Assembly: GCA_007122745.1 (NCBI GenBank)
Contig: SKTA01000012.1
Coordinates: 1 to 9,604, forward strand
Direction: 5' to 3'
Length of the DNA: 9,604 bases
Origin: Bacteroidales bacterium
GTDB taxonomy: Bacteria > Bacteroidota > Bacteroidia > Bacteroidales > UBA7960
The position numbers and the translations under genes were made by a program. Shown here piece by piece: positions 1 to 7,233 of this stretch. The first letter of the stretch is position 1, and every line of letters starts with the position of its first letter. Under the pieces are notes generated by a model. That model searched no databases. It saw only the letters and a program-made list of their open reading frames with translations, and was not told where the DNA came from.

Positions 1-19
1 ATTCTTGAATAAAAACAGT

Positions 20-27
20 TAATTTTG
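20..27 (+). promoter_or_regulatory. Candidate Bacteroidota -7 box upstream of nusB
   Basis: TAATTTTG matches all six fixed bases of the TAnnTTTG element used by the Bacteroidota primary sigma factor. Transcription would begin near base 33-35, giving a leader of about 62 bases before nusB. The partner -33 TTTG element would fall at or beyond the left window edge. The TTG at 5-7 is only 12 bases away, which is too close. Chance matches to this short pattern are expected a few times in a window this size, so position is the main support. Confidence 0.4.
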
Positions 28-96
28 CATCAATTATTGATCGGGACATGAAATTTTGTCATTCATGAGACCCTAATTTTTAAAAAGCTCCCTGAT

Positions 97-1029
97 ATGC
101 TAAACAGACGGCATCTTCGTGTAAAAGTCCTTCAAAGTCTTTACGCCTATTATCAGTCAAATAATGAAGACCTTACCAATGGAGAAAAAGAATTAATGCT
201 TTCCATTGAAAAGATCTATGACCTTTACCTGCACCAGTTAATCCTTCTTGCAGACCTGGCCGATGAAGAGGAGCGGATCATTGAAGAGAATCTGAATAAA
301 CAACTCCCCAGCCATAAAGACCTGAATCCCAGCCGGCGGTTTGCTGAGAATGAATGTCTTCAACAGCTTCGTAATAATGAAAAGCTTTTGAAGGATGCAC
401 GCAAAAGACGTGTAAACTGGCAGGAAAACAAAGACCTTATAAGGAAAATCACCAACAGCCTTAGGCAGCAGCAATACTACCATAACCATCTCGAAAGTGA
501 AGAAACCGGATTTGATGATGATGCCCGATTTGTGATCCGTGTTTTGAAGAAAACCGTGATGCCTTTTGAAAACCTCCACGCATTTTATGAGGAAAAAAGC
601 ATTTACTGGCTTGTGGATTGGGAATTAGTGAATAAGATGGTGATAAAAACGCTGAAAAATGCCATTGAATCAGAGGGCAAACTGCAGATCATGGAGTTAT
701 TCAAGGATCCGTCCGACAAGGTTTTTGCCAAAGAGTTGTTTAAACGTACTATATTGAATCATGATGAGTCCGATAAGATTATTTCGGCCAAGACAAAAAA
801 CTGGGACGTTGAACGAATTGCCCTTATGGACATGATCATCATGCAGATGGCGATGACAGAGATCCTTAAATTTCCTGAAATTCCAGTTAAAGTGAGCCTG
901 AATGAATATATCGAACTTTCAAAGATGTACAGTACACCGAAAAGTAAGGTTTTTGTGAATGGTGTGCTCGATAAACTGGTTGATGACATGGTTCGTGAAA
1001 AAAAGATACCGGGACACATACCCAGATAA
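97..1029 (+). CDS. nusB: Transcription antitermination factor NusB, long Bacteroidota form
   Basis: NusB is a helical RNA-binding factor that, with NusE (S10), joins the antitermination complex on boxA of rRNA leaders. The product is 310 residues. It opens with the helix-1 signature RRHLRVKVLQSLYAYYQS (about 4-21). Its C-terminal part (about 225-300) shows the classic NusB pattern: a helix rich in Met/Ile around 241-256, then VSLNEYIELSK (266-276) and KVFVNGVLDKLV (284-295). E. coli NusB is about 139 residues; the extra length lies between these two parts as a charged, probably helical region (about 22-220), as is usual in Bacteroidota homologues. The ATG at 97 places the conserved RR motif at residues 4-5. 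There is no Shine-Dalgarno. It heads a + strand block with yajC 61 bases downstream. Confidence 0.93.
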   Translation: MLNRRHLRVKVLQSLYAYYQSNNEDLTNGEKELMLSIEKIYDLYLHQLILLADLADEEERIIEENLNKQLPSHKDLNPSRRFAENECLQQLRNNEKLLKDARKRRVNWQENKDLIRKITNSLRQQQYYHNHLESEETGFDDDARFVIRVLKKTVMPFENLHAFYEEKSIYWLVDWELVNKMVIKTLKNAIESEGKLQIMELFKDPSDKVFAKELFKRTILNHDESDKIISAKTKNWDVERIALMDMIIMQMAMTEILKFPEIPVKVSLNEYIELSKMYSTPKSKVFVNGVLDKLVDDMVREKKIPGHIPR

Positions 1030-1053
1030 ATACGTGGCTTCCAAATGATTTAT

Positions 1054-1061
1054 TAACTTTG
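1054..1061 (+). promoter_or_regulatory. Candidate -7 box upstream of yajC
   Basis: TAACTTTG is a full match to TAnnTTTG, in the 61-base gap between nusB and yajC. It would start a transcript near 1067-1069, about 22 bases before the yajC ATG. No convincing TTTG -33 element lies 17-23 bases upstream, so yajC-ybbR-coaE may have its own weak promoter in addition to read-through from nusB. Confidence 0.4.
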
Positions 1062-1090
1062 TATGAATATTAAACTTTAAACACAAACAG

Positions 1091-1414
1091 ATGAACTTGT
1101 TGAGTATTTTATTAATGACCCCTTCAGAAAACGGCAATCCGCTTGTTTCTTTCCTGCCTTTAATTGTGATTATCCTTGTCTTTTACCTGTTCTTTATTCG
1201 TCCGCAGATGAAGAAACAGAAAGATCTTCGTAAATACAGGGAATCGCTTAAAAAGGGTGATAAGATCATCACCATTGGTGGCATTCATGGGAAAATTGTT
1301 GAAGAACAGGAGCGTACTTTTACTGTAGAGGTAGAAGGTGGTAACAAACTGCGCATTGAACGCTCAGCCGTTGCAATGGATGGGGCTTCTGAACAACTCG
1401 GTGACAAACGGTAA
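1091..1414 (+). CDS. yajC: Preprotein translocase subunit YajC
   Basis: YajC is a small inner-membrane protein that associates with SecDF and the SecYEG translocon. The 107-residue product has a short N-terminal tail, one hydrophobic segment (about 18-36) and then the family hallmark FFIRPQMKKQK (about 34-44). A small cytoplasmic domain follows, with the typical GDKIITIGGIHGKI stretch (about 56-69). Length is normal for the family. The start is the ATG at 1091; the preceding bases are A-rich with no Shine-Dalgarno, as is common in Bacteroidota. Its TAA stop directly abuts the ATG of the next gene, so the two are probably translationally linked. Confidence 0.95.
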   Translation: MNLLSILLMTPSENGNPLVSFLPLIVIILVFYLFFIRPQMKKQKDLRKYRESLKKGDKIITIGGIHGKIVEEQERTFTVEVEGGNKLRIERSAVAMDGASEQLGDKR

Positions 1415-2422
1415 ATGGTTTGGAAATATCTATGGCGCAAAAGGTCTTCACTAACACCCGGTGAAGCGGCAAGTAAACGCAGGGTATACATTTTTGCCCT
1501 GTGCCTGTTGTTTAGTGCCTTGTTTTGGCTGTTTTCCAAGCTGTCGCAGGAAACAAGTGCGTCATTCAATAAACACATCCATTTTAATAATTTCCCGGAA
1601 GGACTGGTTGCTGCATCTCAGAGTGACAGCGTGGTTCAATACAGAATCCAAACAACCGGCTTGCGGCTTTTGAATGCCTATTTCTTCAGACCAAAAGACA
1701 CTCTGAAAGTCGCAGTTGACGGCCTGCCTGTTGTTCAGCGCGACGGGAGGTCCTTACATGCAGTTATTGATAACCAGCTTTTTGATATCCTTTCAGAAAA
1801 TATTGAAGGTCCGGCAACAGTAGGACATATCCGGCCAGATACCATTTTTCTGGAATTGGTGCCGGCAAAAAGAAAAAAATTACCGGTCCGTTTGAATGCG
1901 GATATCCGCTATGCACAAAGGTTTCGTTCCTATGGCCCAATTCTTATCGAACCCGACAGTGTCTGGATCACAGGTCCGCAAACCATCATGGATACGTTGC
2001 AGTATGTGTCAACGGAAAGCTGGGAGAGCCCTCTCTTAAGGGAAACAACGCAAATCACTGTTTCGCTTAAGAAGCCGGTTGCTATCAGATCTGTTGAGCT
2101 TGGCAGGAGGGAGGTTTTGGTGGAAGTGCCGGTAACCGAATTTACGGAATCTTCCATGGAACTTCCCCTGGTTATCAATTGCCCCATAGAGTATAGATTA
2201 TCTGAAGTGCGTCTTTTTCCGAATACGGTAATGGTTAGCTATCTGGTAGCTTTGCGCGATTATGCCACGGTTGTTCCGCAAATGTTTGAGGCAACGGTTG
2301 TTTGCCCGCAGGTGCAGCAAACCACGGATGGCAGGCTCGAAGTTGCTGTTGAGAAGTATCCCCCATTTGTCGATATCATTGCCGTGAAGCCATCTCTTGT
2401 AGAATACATAATTCTTGAATGA
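1415..2422 (+). CDS. YbbR/CdaR-type membrane-anchored protein
   Basis: This is a 335-residue protein with a short basic cytoplasmic start (WRKRSS..., with KRR at 21-23), one transmembrane helix (about 24-41) and a large extracytoplasmic part. That part is all beta in character and contains YbbR-like repeats; the clearest (about 156-200) shows the pattern PVRLN... followed by PDSVWITGPQTIMD. In Firmicutes, YbbR (CdaR) regulates the diadenylate cyclase CdaA. Here no cyclase gene is adjacent, so that role cannot be transferred. The setting between yajC and coaE is, from memory, the usual one in Bacteroidota. It abuts yajC with no gap and ends one base before coaE. YbbR-domain membership is well supported; cellular function is not known. 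Confidence 0.82.
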   Translation: MVWKYLWRKRSSLTPGEAASKRRVYIFALCLLFSALFWLFSKLSQETSASFNKHIHFNNFPEGLVAASQSDSVVQYRIQTTGLRLLNAYFFRPKDTLKVAVDGLPVVQRDGRSLHAVIDNQLFDILSENIEGPATVGHIRPDTIFLELVPAKRKKLPVRLNADIRYAQRFRSYGPILIEPDSVWITGPQTIMDTLQYVSTESWESPLLRETTQITVSLKKPVAIRSVELGRREVLVEVPVTEFTESSMELPLVINCPIEYRLSEVRLFPNTVMVSYLVALRDYATVVPQMFEATVVCPQVQQTTDGRLEVAVEKYPPFVDIIAVKPSLVEYIILE

Positions 2423-2423
2423 C

Positions 2424-3029
2424 ATGGTAGCAAAACAGATCGGGTTAACAGGTAACATTGGCAGCGGAAAAACAACTGTGGGCCGGTTGTTCGAAACCAT
2501 TGGCGTCCCAGTTTATTATGCGGATGATCACGCGAAAAGGTTACTCAACACACCGGAGGTGGCCTCAAAGGTCAAAACAATCTTCGGAAATGATTGCATT
2601 GCGGCAGACGGATTGCCGGATCGAAAAGCTTTGGCAAAAAAGGTTTTTGCCGATGTCAGGTTGTTACAAAAACTAAACGAAATCATCCATCCACTTGTTG
2701 GAATGGATTTTGAACGCTGGACAGAAAATTACGCTGCCCTCCCATATGTAATCATGGAAGCGGCCATATTGTTTGAAACAGAACGGGCAAAACAATTATA
2801 TAAAAACATCCTGGTAACAGCCCCTGAACAATTGCGCATTCGGAGGGTATGTGAAAGAGATGGCGTGGCAGCTGAAGATGTTCGAAAAAGGATGCAGCAC
2901 CAGCTCCCTGAAGCAGAAAAAGTGCAAATCGCTGACTTTGTGATCAACAATAATGGAGAAGAACCACTCATTCCACAAGTTGAGAGGATTCATCAAAGCA
3001 TATCAGCGTCAATTTTGGAATCGATATGA
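2424..3029 (+). CDS. coaE: Dephospho-CoA kinase
   Basis: CoaE phosphorylates the 3'-hydroxyl of dephospho-CoA with ATP, the last step of coenzyme A synthesis, in the cytoplasm. From the ATG at 2424 the product is 201 residues, the usual family length. It starts with a P-loop, GNIGSGKTT (10-18), followed by VPVYYADDHAKRLL, the equivalent of the family DxD region. Later come LRIRRVCERDG (lid arginines) and R...Q...ADFVINNNG, the typical C-terminal signature. An in-frame TTG at 2415 would add three residues and overlap the upstream gene, but the ATG one base after that gene's stop is the better start: the P-loop then begins at the normal distance from the N-terminus. Confidence 0.95.
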   Translation: MVAKQIGLTGNIGSGKTTVGRLFETIGVPVYYADDHAKRLLNTPEVASKVKTIFGNDCIAADGLPDRKALAKKVFADVRLLQKLNEIIHPLVGMDFERWTENYAALPYVIMEAAILFETERAKQLYKNILVTAPEQLRIRRVCERDGVAAEDVRKRMQHQLPEAEKVQIADFVINNNGEEPLIPQVERIHQSISASILESI

Positions 3030-3061
3030 CAATATGGGTTTTGGATAAAATAAGAGAGATA

Positions 3062-3090
3062 TTTGACGCGTTTCATAATATGTAATTTTA
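3062..3090 (+). promoter_or_regulatory. Candidate promoter for the porQ block
   Basis: A TTTG at 3062-3065 lies 17 bases before TAATTTTA (3083-3090), which matches TAnnTTTG except for the last base. This is the only plausible -33/-7 pair seen in the 117-base gap between coaE and porQ. The transcript would start near 3096. The rest of the gap is AT-rich and has no clear terminator hairpin for the upstream operon. Confidence 0.33.
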
Positions 3091-3146
3091 TTAATAACCG
3101 GCTAGAGTAATGCTGATACAATACCAAGCCATTTTTTAAGATTATT

Positions 3147-4229
3147 TTGTTAAGAAAAACACTTCTTGTTTCGATACTTTTTTGGGTGGTTTTTGTTTCC
3201 GGAGTTCACGGACAGCAGCAAAGCGGCCGTGTTTATGAGTTTCTGAACCTGCCGGCTACGGCGCGTATTACCGCATTGGGCGGTAATGCATTCCCCACTA
3301 TGGGCCCCGACCTGGGCATGGCGTTAACGCATCCATCACTCCTGGCACAGGATGTGAACCACCATTTGAGTTTGAATTTTGTTGACTATTTTGATGACAT
3401 CAATTATGGGACTGTTGCTTTTTCCCAATATTTTGATCGTCTCGGGCAATTTAGCATGGCATTGCAATACGTGGATTATGGCCGTTTTATTGAAGCAGAT
3501 GAGGTCGGCCAGATTCTTGGTGAGTTTACAGCCGGCGACTATAGTTTTCAAATAGGATGGGGACGCCTGCTCGGCGATCAACTGATGCTGGGTAGCAACC
3601 TGAAAATGATTTATTCCTCTTTATATCCTGAATCGTCGTTTGGTGTTGCTGTTGATGTTTCCATGGCTTATGCGATACCGGAACACCAGATCATTATGGC
3701 TTTATCAGCGAGAAACATTGGCAGGCAGATCACTCCATATCACGACGGAGTAAGGGAATCACTCCCTTTTGACCTTGCCTTCGGTATTTCCAAAAAACTT
3801 ATCAACGCACCCTTCCAGTTTTCGCTGGTAGCAAACAACCTGCATAACTTCGGCTTGTCTTATGATACCCCCTTGCTGATAAATGATTACTTTAATAATG
3901 ATGATAATGAAAGGAGCCTCCAGGATAAGGCTTCTAATTTTGCTGATGACCTGATGCGTCACGTCACCTTTGGGGTCGAATTCATGCCTTTGGAAAGTTT
4001 TAGTTTCCGTGCAGGTTATAATTACCGGCGCCGGCAGGAGATGAAAGTGGAAAGCAGGCTCTCAACCGTTGGTTTTTCATGGGGCTTTGGAATCAGAATT
4101 TCACGATTCCAACTTCAGTATGGCAGATCTAACTATCACCTGGCCGGTGCACCCAATCATATTTCAATTAGCACAAGCCTGGAAGATCTGTTTCACCGCC
4201 CCCCCGAAAACAATAATGCTCCCAATTAA
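3147..4229 (+). CDS. porQ: Type IX secretion system outer-membrane protein PorQ
   Basis: PorQ is an outer-membrane beta-barrel related to PorV. In Porphyromonas gingivalis it works with PorU, PorV and PorZ in the surface complex that cleaves C-terminal sorting domains and attaches cargo. The 360-residue product starts with a signal peptide (about 1-22, cleavage after VHG). The PorQ N-terminal signature VYEFLNLPATARITALGG (29-46) follows. Further conserved stretches are HPSLL (62-66), LSLNFVDYFDDINYG (74-88), YVDYGRF, NLKMIYSSLYPESSFG (151-166) and NIGRQITPY (190-198). The start is TTG at 3147: the frame upstream has stops at 3108 and 3114 with no ATG between, and any later ATG would remove the signal peptide. 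The S8 peptidase gene follows after 11 bases. Related to FadL-like barrels, but the N-terminal signature favours PorQ. Confidence 0.88.
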   Translation: MLRKTLLVSILFWVVFVSGVHGQQQSGRVYEFLNLPATARITALGGNAFPTMGPDLGMALTHPSLLAQDVNHHLSLNFVDYFDDINYGTVAFSQYFDRLGQFSMALQYVDYGRFIEADEVGQILGEFTAGDYSFQIGWGRLLGDQLMLGSNLKMIYSSLYPESSFGVAVDVSMAYAIPEHQIIMALSARNIGRQITPYHDGVRESLPFDLAFGISKKLINAPFQFSLVANNLHNFGLSYDTPLLINDYFNNDDNERSLQDKASNFADDLMRHVTFGVEFMPLESFSFRAGYNYRRRQEMKVESRLSTVGFSWGFGIRISRFQLQYGRSNYHLAGAPNHISISTSLEDLFHRPPENNNAPN

Positions 4230-4240
4230 TTATTCTCAGG

Positions 4241-5869
4241 ATGTTCAGGATGGCTCTGGTAATGCATTTGGTTTTTACAACGCTGACACTTTTTTCGGCA
4301 ACCCATGCATTATCAAACAATCAAGAGTACTTTTCACAGGGATACTGGGTTTTTTTTACAGACAAAGAAGGTGTCCAATTTGATCCGTTCGATTTTTTTG
4401 ATGAGAAAGCGATTGATCGAAGGATACGAAACGGACTATGTTTGTACGACAAAATTGATTTTCCAGTAAACCAAAAATACATAGCAAGTGTAAAATCGAT
4501 AACCCCAAGCGTGGATGTTGTAAGCCGGTGGTTTAATGCGGTGCACGTTTACGCTTCTGAGAGTGATTTGGCAGACCTGAAGGCGCTACCCTTTGTGGCC
4601 TCTGTTGAACCGGCTTCTTTGCGCCTGGTAACCGCTTCTGTAGAATATGTTGCCGATGAAGCTTCAATGCTTGATCGTGTTGATGCCGGTTTGCTGCAGA
4701 ATCAGCTAAGCCACCTGAAAGGTGAACTTTTTTATTCCAACGACATTACAGGCAAAGGTGTTCGAATTGCTGTGTTTGATGCCGGTTTCAGGGGTGTGGA
4801 TGCGCATCCTGCATTCAGTCACGTCCGAAAGAATAACCGGATAATCGCTACCTGGGACTTTCACAGGGAACGAAAAAATGTGTACACAGCAAGTGCGCAC
4901 GGCACAATGGTATTGTCAACGATCGCCGGTGTGCTGGATGATCAACCTCTGGGTCTTGCGACCGATGCCGAATTTCTGCTTGCCCGTACCGAAATTCGCA
5001 GGGAACCCCTGGCCGAAGAAAAATACTGGCTTGCTGCGGTTGAATGGGCCGATCAACACGGGGCAGACATCATCAATTCTTCTCTGGGATATGTTTTTCA
5101 TCGCTATTTTCCCGAGGAGATGGATGGAAGGACTTCACTGGTAGCCCGGGCGGCAACCATAGCCGCCGGGAAAGGGATTCTTGTTGTTAATGCAGCAGGC
5201 AACCAGGGAAACGACAATCATTGGCGCATCGTCGTAACACCCGCCGATGCTGATAGTGTGCTGACTGTCGGTGCATTGCAGTATCCTGAAATGGTTAGGG
5301 CTCCCTATAGCTCCGTTGGCCCAACGGCAGATGGCCGAATGAAACCGAATGTAAGCGCATTGGGAACCGTAGTTGCCGCCGGTCGGCGAAGGCTGGCTCA
5401 ACCCATGGGGACCTCATTTGCGAGCCCCCTTGTAACCGGATTTGCTGCTTGCCTCTGGCAAATGTATCCTGAGTGGACAAATATGGAACTATTCAGCAAT
5501 ATCGAACAAAGTGCCTCATTATATCCATATTACGATTATGCCCACGGCTATGGCACCCCGCAGGCATCCCGTTTTTTTCAGGACCATTATCGGTTTACGA
5601 TGCCCACATTTGATATTGTCAGCGAGAATGATTCCATCCATATCATAACAAGAAAAATAATCGCCGGCAATGAAATAAAACAAAATGCAGCAACAGAAAA
5701 TGAATACCTTTACTACCAGAAGCAAAACATGGATGGTCGCATTATACGATATTATGTGATCAAACCGGAGGAAACCCGGAAAATCAGCCTGGGGCTGGAT
5801 GCGTTTTTGCCCGGACAGATACTCAAGGTACATTTCAGAGGATATACAGCTGAGTTCAGGGTTCATTAA
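4241..5869 (+). CDS. Secreted subtilisin-like S8 serine peptidase
   Basis: The 542-residue product is a predicted secreted serine endopeptidase. A signal peptide covers about 1-23 (cleavage after THA). A propeptide-like region (about 24-150) opens with YWVFFTDKEG, a form common in Bacteroidota T9SS-linked S8 enzymes. The catalytic domain (about 165-450) has a complete triad: Asp180 in IAVFDAGF, His220 in SAHGTMV and Ser392 in MGTSFASPLVTG. The oxyanion asparagine is Asn321 in NAAGNQGN. The last 90 or so residues are beta-rich and resemble a diverged T9SS type A sorting domain (GRIIR..., LDAFLPGQILKV, YTAEFRVH), but lack the usual PNP-type motif near its start. The ATG at 4241 was chosen; ATG at 4250 would also keep the signal peptide. 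It lies 11 bases after porQ and 11 before the next gene, so it is probably cotranscribed. Substrate unknown. Confidence 0.9.
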   Translation: MFRMALVMHLVFTTLTLFSATHALSNNQEYFSQGYWVFFTDKEGVQFDPFDFFDEKAIDRRIRNGLCLYDKIDFPVNQKYIASVKSITPSVDVVSRWFNAVHVYASESDLADLKALPFVASVEPASLRLVTASVEYVADEASMLDRVDAGLLQNQLSHLKGELFYSNDITGKGVRIAVFDAGFRGVDAHPAFSHVRKNNRIIATWDFHRERKNVYTASAHGTMVLSTIAGVLDDQPLGLATDAEFLLARTEIRREPLAEEKYWLAAVEWADQHGADIINSSLGYVFHRYFPEEMDGRTSLVARAATIAAGKGILVVNAAGNQGNDNHWRIVVTPADADSVLTVGALQYPEMVRAPYSSVGPTADGRMKPNVSALGTVVAAGRRRLAQPMGTSFASPLVTGFAACLWQMYPEWTNMELFSNIEQSASLYPYYDYAHGYGTPQASRFFQDHYRFTMPTFDIVSENDSIHIITRKIIAGNEIKQNAATENEYLYYQKQNMDGRIIRYYVIKPEETRKISLGLDAFLPGQILKVHFRGYTAEFRVH

Positions 5870-5880
5870 AAGACGATTGT

Positions 5881-6585
5881 ATGCTAAAATTTAAATATTT
5901 ATTCCTGGTTTCGCTCCTTTTTTCTGTTGCATCACTTAGCGCTCAGCGTGTGATGATCGCCAAAGAGCCACCGAAGAACCATGATACCGAGTACGGTATG
6001 AACCGAAAACATTACAGTCATGGGTTCCTGGGACTCCATTTTATTATCGGACCATCTGAAAACAGCGGTGCAGATATCCATTACGGCCGCTCCCGTTCGA
6101 TAGAATATGGTTACAGATACAAAAGGCGTTTTAACGACACTTTTTCAATCGGTAGCGAGATCATTGCACGCCGACATGCGTTTCATATCAAACAGACCGA
6201 AAACAAAGAGGTACCTGATAATATCATTAAAGACAGTGAGAAACTTGTTTTTTTGGATGCCGGACTGGGTTTGTTTAAGCGGGTGAATTTTGGACAGCGG
6301 GGAAACTACATTGGACGTTTTCTTGATGTGGGTGCTTATGCATCCTGGGTGTTTCATACAAGACACGTTTACTTTCTTGAAGAGGGCGGATTGAGAACCA
6401 GGGTTCGGGTAACCGGAATGAATTATCCTGCTGGTTTTGCCTACGGACTGAATGCACGGCTTGGTTTAAATAACCTGGTGATCAAAGCCAGCTATCAGAT
6501 GTCAGACCATTTTAAGGATTCTTCCGGATTCCCTGAACTCCCCAAATATAGTATCGGCCTGGAAATAGGCCTGCACCCATTCTGA
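5881..6585 (+). CDS. Exported outer-membrane beta-barrel-like protein, function unknown
   Basis: I do not recognise a named family. The 234-residue product has a clear signal peptide (about 1-22, LLFSVASLSAQ with cleavage near AQ). The mature part of about 212 residues is made of alternating aromatic and small or polar stretches, for example FLGLHFIIG, SIEYGYRYKRRF, FLDAGLGLFKRV, FLDVGAYASWVF, FAYGLNARLGL, LVIKASYQM and YSIGLEIGLHPF. The chain ends in Phe, as outer-membrane barrels often do. The size would suit an 8- to 10-stranded barrel. Turns are rich in charge. It is the last gene of the porQ-S8 block, 11 bases after the peptidase stop, which suggests a cell-envelope role, possibly tied to the T9SS. 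PorT-like and generic OmpA-type barrels are alternatives I cannot separate by eye. Confidence 0.72.
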   Translation: MLKFKYLFLVSLLFSVASLSAQRVMIAKEPPKNHDTEYGMNRKHYSHGFLGLHFIIGPSENSGADIHYGRSRSIEYGYRYKRRFNDTFSIGSEIIARRHAFHIKQTENKEVPDNIIKDSEKLVFLDAGLGLFKRVNFGQRGNYIGRFLDVGAYASWVFHTRHVYFLEEGGLRTRVRVTGMNYPAGFAYGLNARLGLNNLVIKASYQMSDHFKDSSGFPELPKYSIGLEIGLHPF

Positions 6586-6589
6586 TTCC

Positions 6590-7231
6590 TCAGATCTTTT
6601 CCATCATCATGATGCCATCACGAAAAGGCAGCAATAGGTTCCGTACCCCGGGATGATTCCTTACATGCCTATTGAAGGTAGCAATGCCAGATGTTTCTGA
6701 ATCCATCTCTTCAGTCTCCGACAAAACCTTACCACTCCATAATGCATTGTCGGCCAGTAAAACACCTCCCTTGACCATTTTGGGCAATACCATGTTGAAA
6801 TAGTTGATGTAGTTTTCTTTATCAGCATCAATAAAAACAAGATCAAACTCCATGTCTAACTCGGGTATTACATCGATGGCCTCGCCGATATGCTGAATGA
6901 TCCGATCACCGTAACCTGCTTTCTGTATGTATTTTGAAGTAAAGTCCTCCAGCTCTTCATTGTGGTCAATGGTGTGAAGCTTGCCCCCTTCGCGGAGCCC
7001 TTCCGCCAGACATAAGGCAGAATAGCCTGTATAAGTGCCAATCTCCAGAATGTGAAGCGGACGAACCATCCTGCTGATAAATGAAAGCAAAAGCCCTTGC
7101 AAATGACCCGATAACATCCTTGGCTTTAATATCCTGGCATGTGTTTCACGGTTTAAACGCTTCAGCAAATCCTGTTCGGGCGACGACATGGCCGCTGCAT
7201 AGCTTTCAATGTCTTTCGGAAGAAAATCCAT
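6590..7231 (-). CDS. SAM-dependent O-methyltransferase, COMT/CCoAOMT-like
   Basis: This is a class I methyltransferase of the Methyltransf_3 family, which moves a methyl group from S-adenosylmethionine to a hydroxyl, usually of a catechol-like substrate, using a divalent metal. The 213-residue product shows motif I ILEIGTYTGYS (61-71), the acidic end of strand 2 in TIDHNEE (87-93), FIDADKENY (133-141) and LLADNALWSGKV (158-169). The metal ligands known from this family map to Asp135, Asp161 and Asn162, with the same 26-residue spacing as in plant CCoAOMT. There is no signal peptide, so it is cytoplasmic. It is the last gene of the ruvX-def-M16 operon, 2 bases after the M16 stop. Its natural substrate cannot be read from the sequence. 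Confidence 0.9.
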   Translation of the reverse strand: MDFLPKDIESYAAAMSSPEQDLLKRLNRETHARILKPRMLSGHLQGLLLSFISRMVRPLHILEIGTYTGYSALCLAEGLREGGKLHTIDHNEELEDFTSKYIQKAGYGDRIIQHIGEAIDVIPELDMEFDLVFIDADKENYINYFNMVLPKMVKGGVLLADNALWSGKVLSETEEMDSETSGIATFNRHVRNHPGVRNLLLPFRDGIMMMEKI

Positions 7232-7233
7232 AA

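Noticed and set aside
1415..2422. Assigning the YbbR-type gene a role in c-di-AMP control
   Set aside because: No diadenylate cyclase gene is next to it in this window, so the Firmicutes function cannot be carried over from domain similarity alone.
2415..2423. TTG start for coaE giving three extra residues
   Set aside because: It overlaps the upstream gene, and the ATG at 2424 gives the normal distance to the P-loop and the normal protein length.
4069..4383. Open frame spanning the porQ / S8 peptidase junction
   Set aside because: It lies in another frame over two well-supported genes and its predicted protein shows no recognisable motif or signal peptide.
6556..6571. Hairpin GGCCT / AGGCC as a terminator for the barrel gene
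   Set aside because: The stem is five base pairs, lies inside the coding region, and no T-run follows directly; it is more likely chance in coding sequence.
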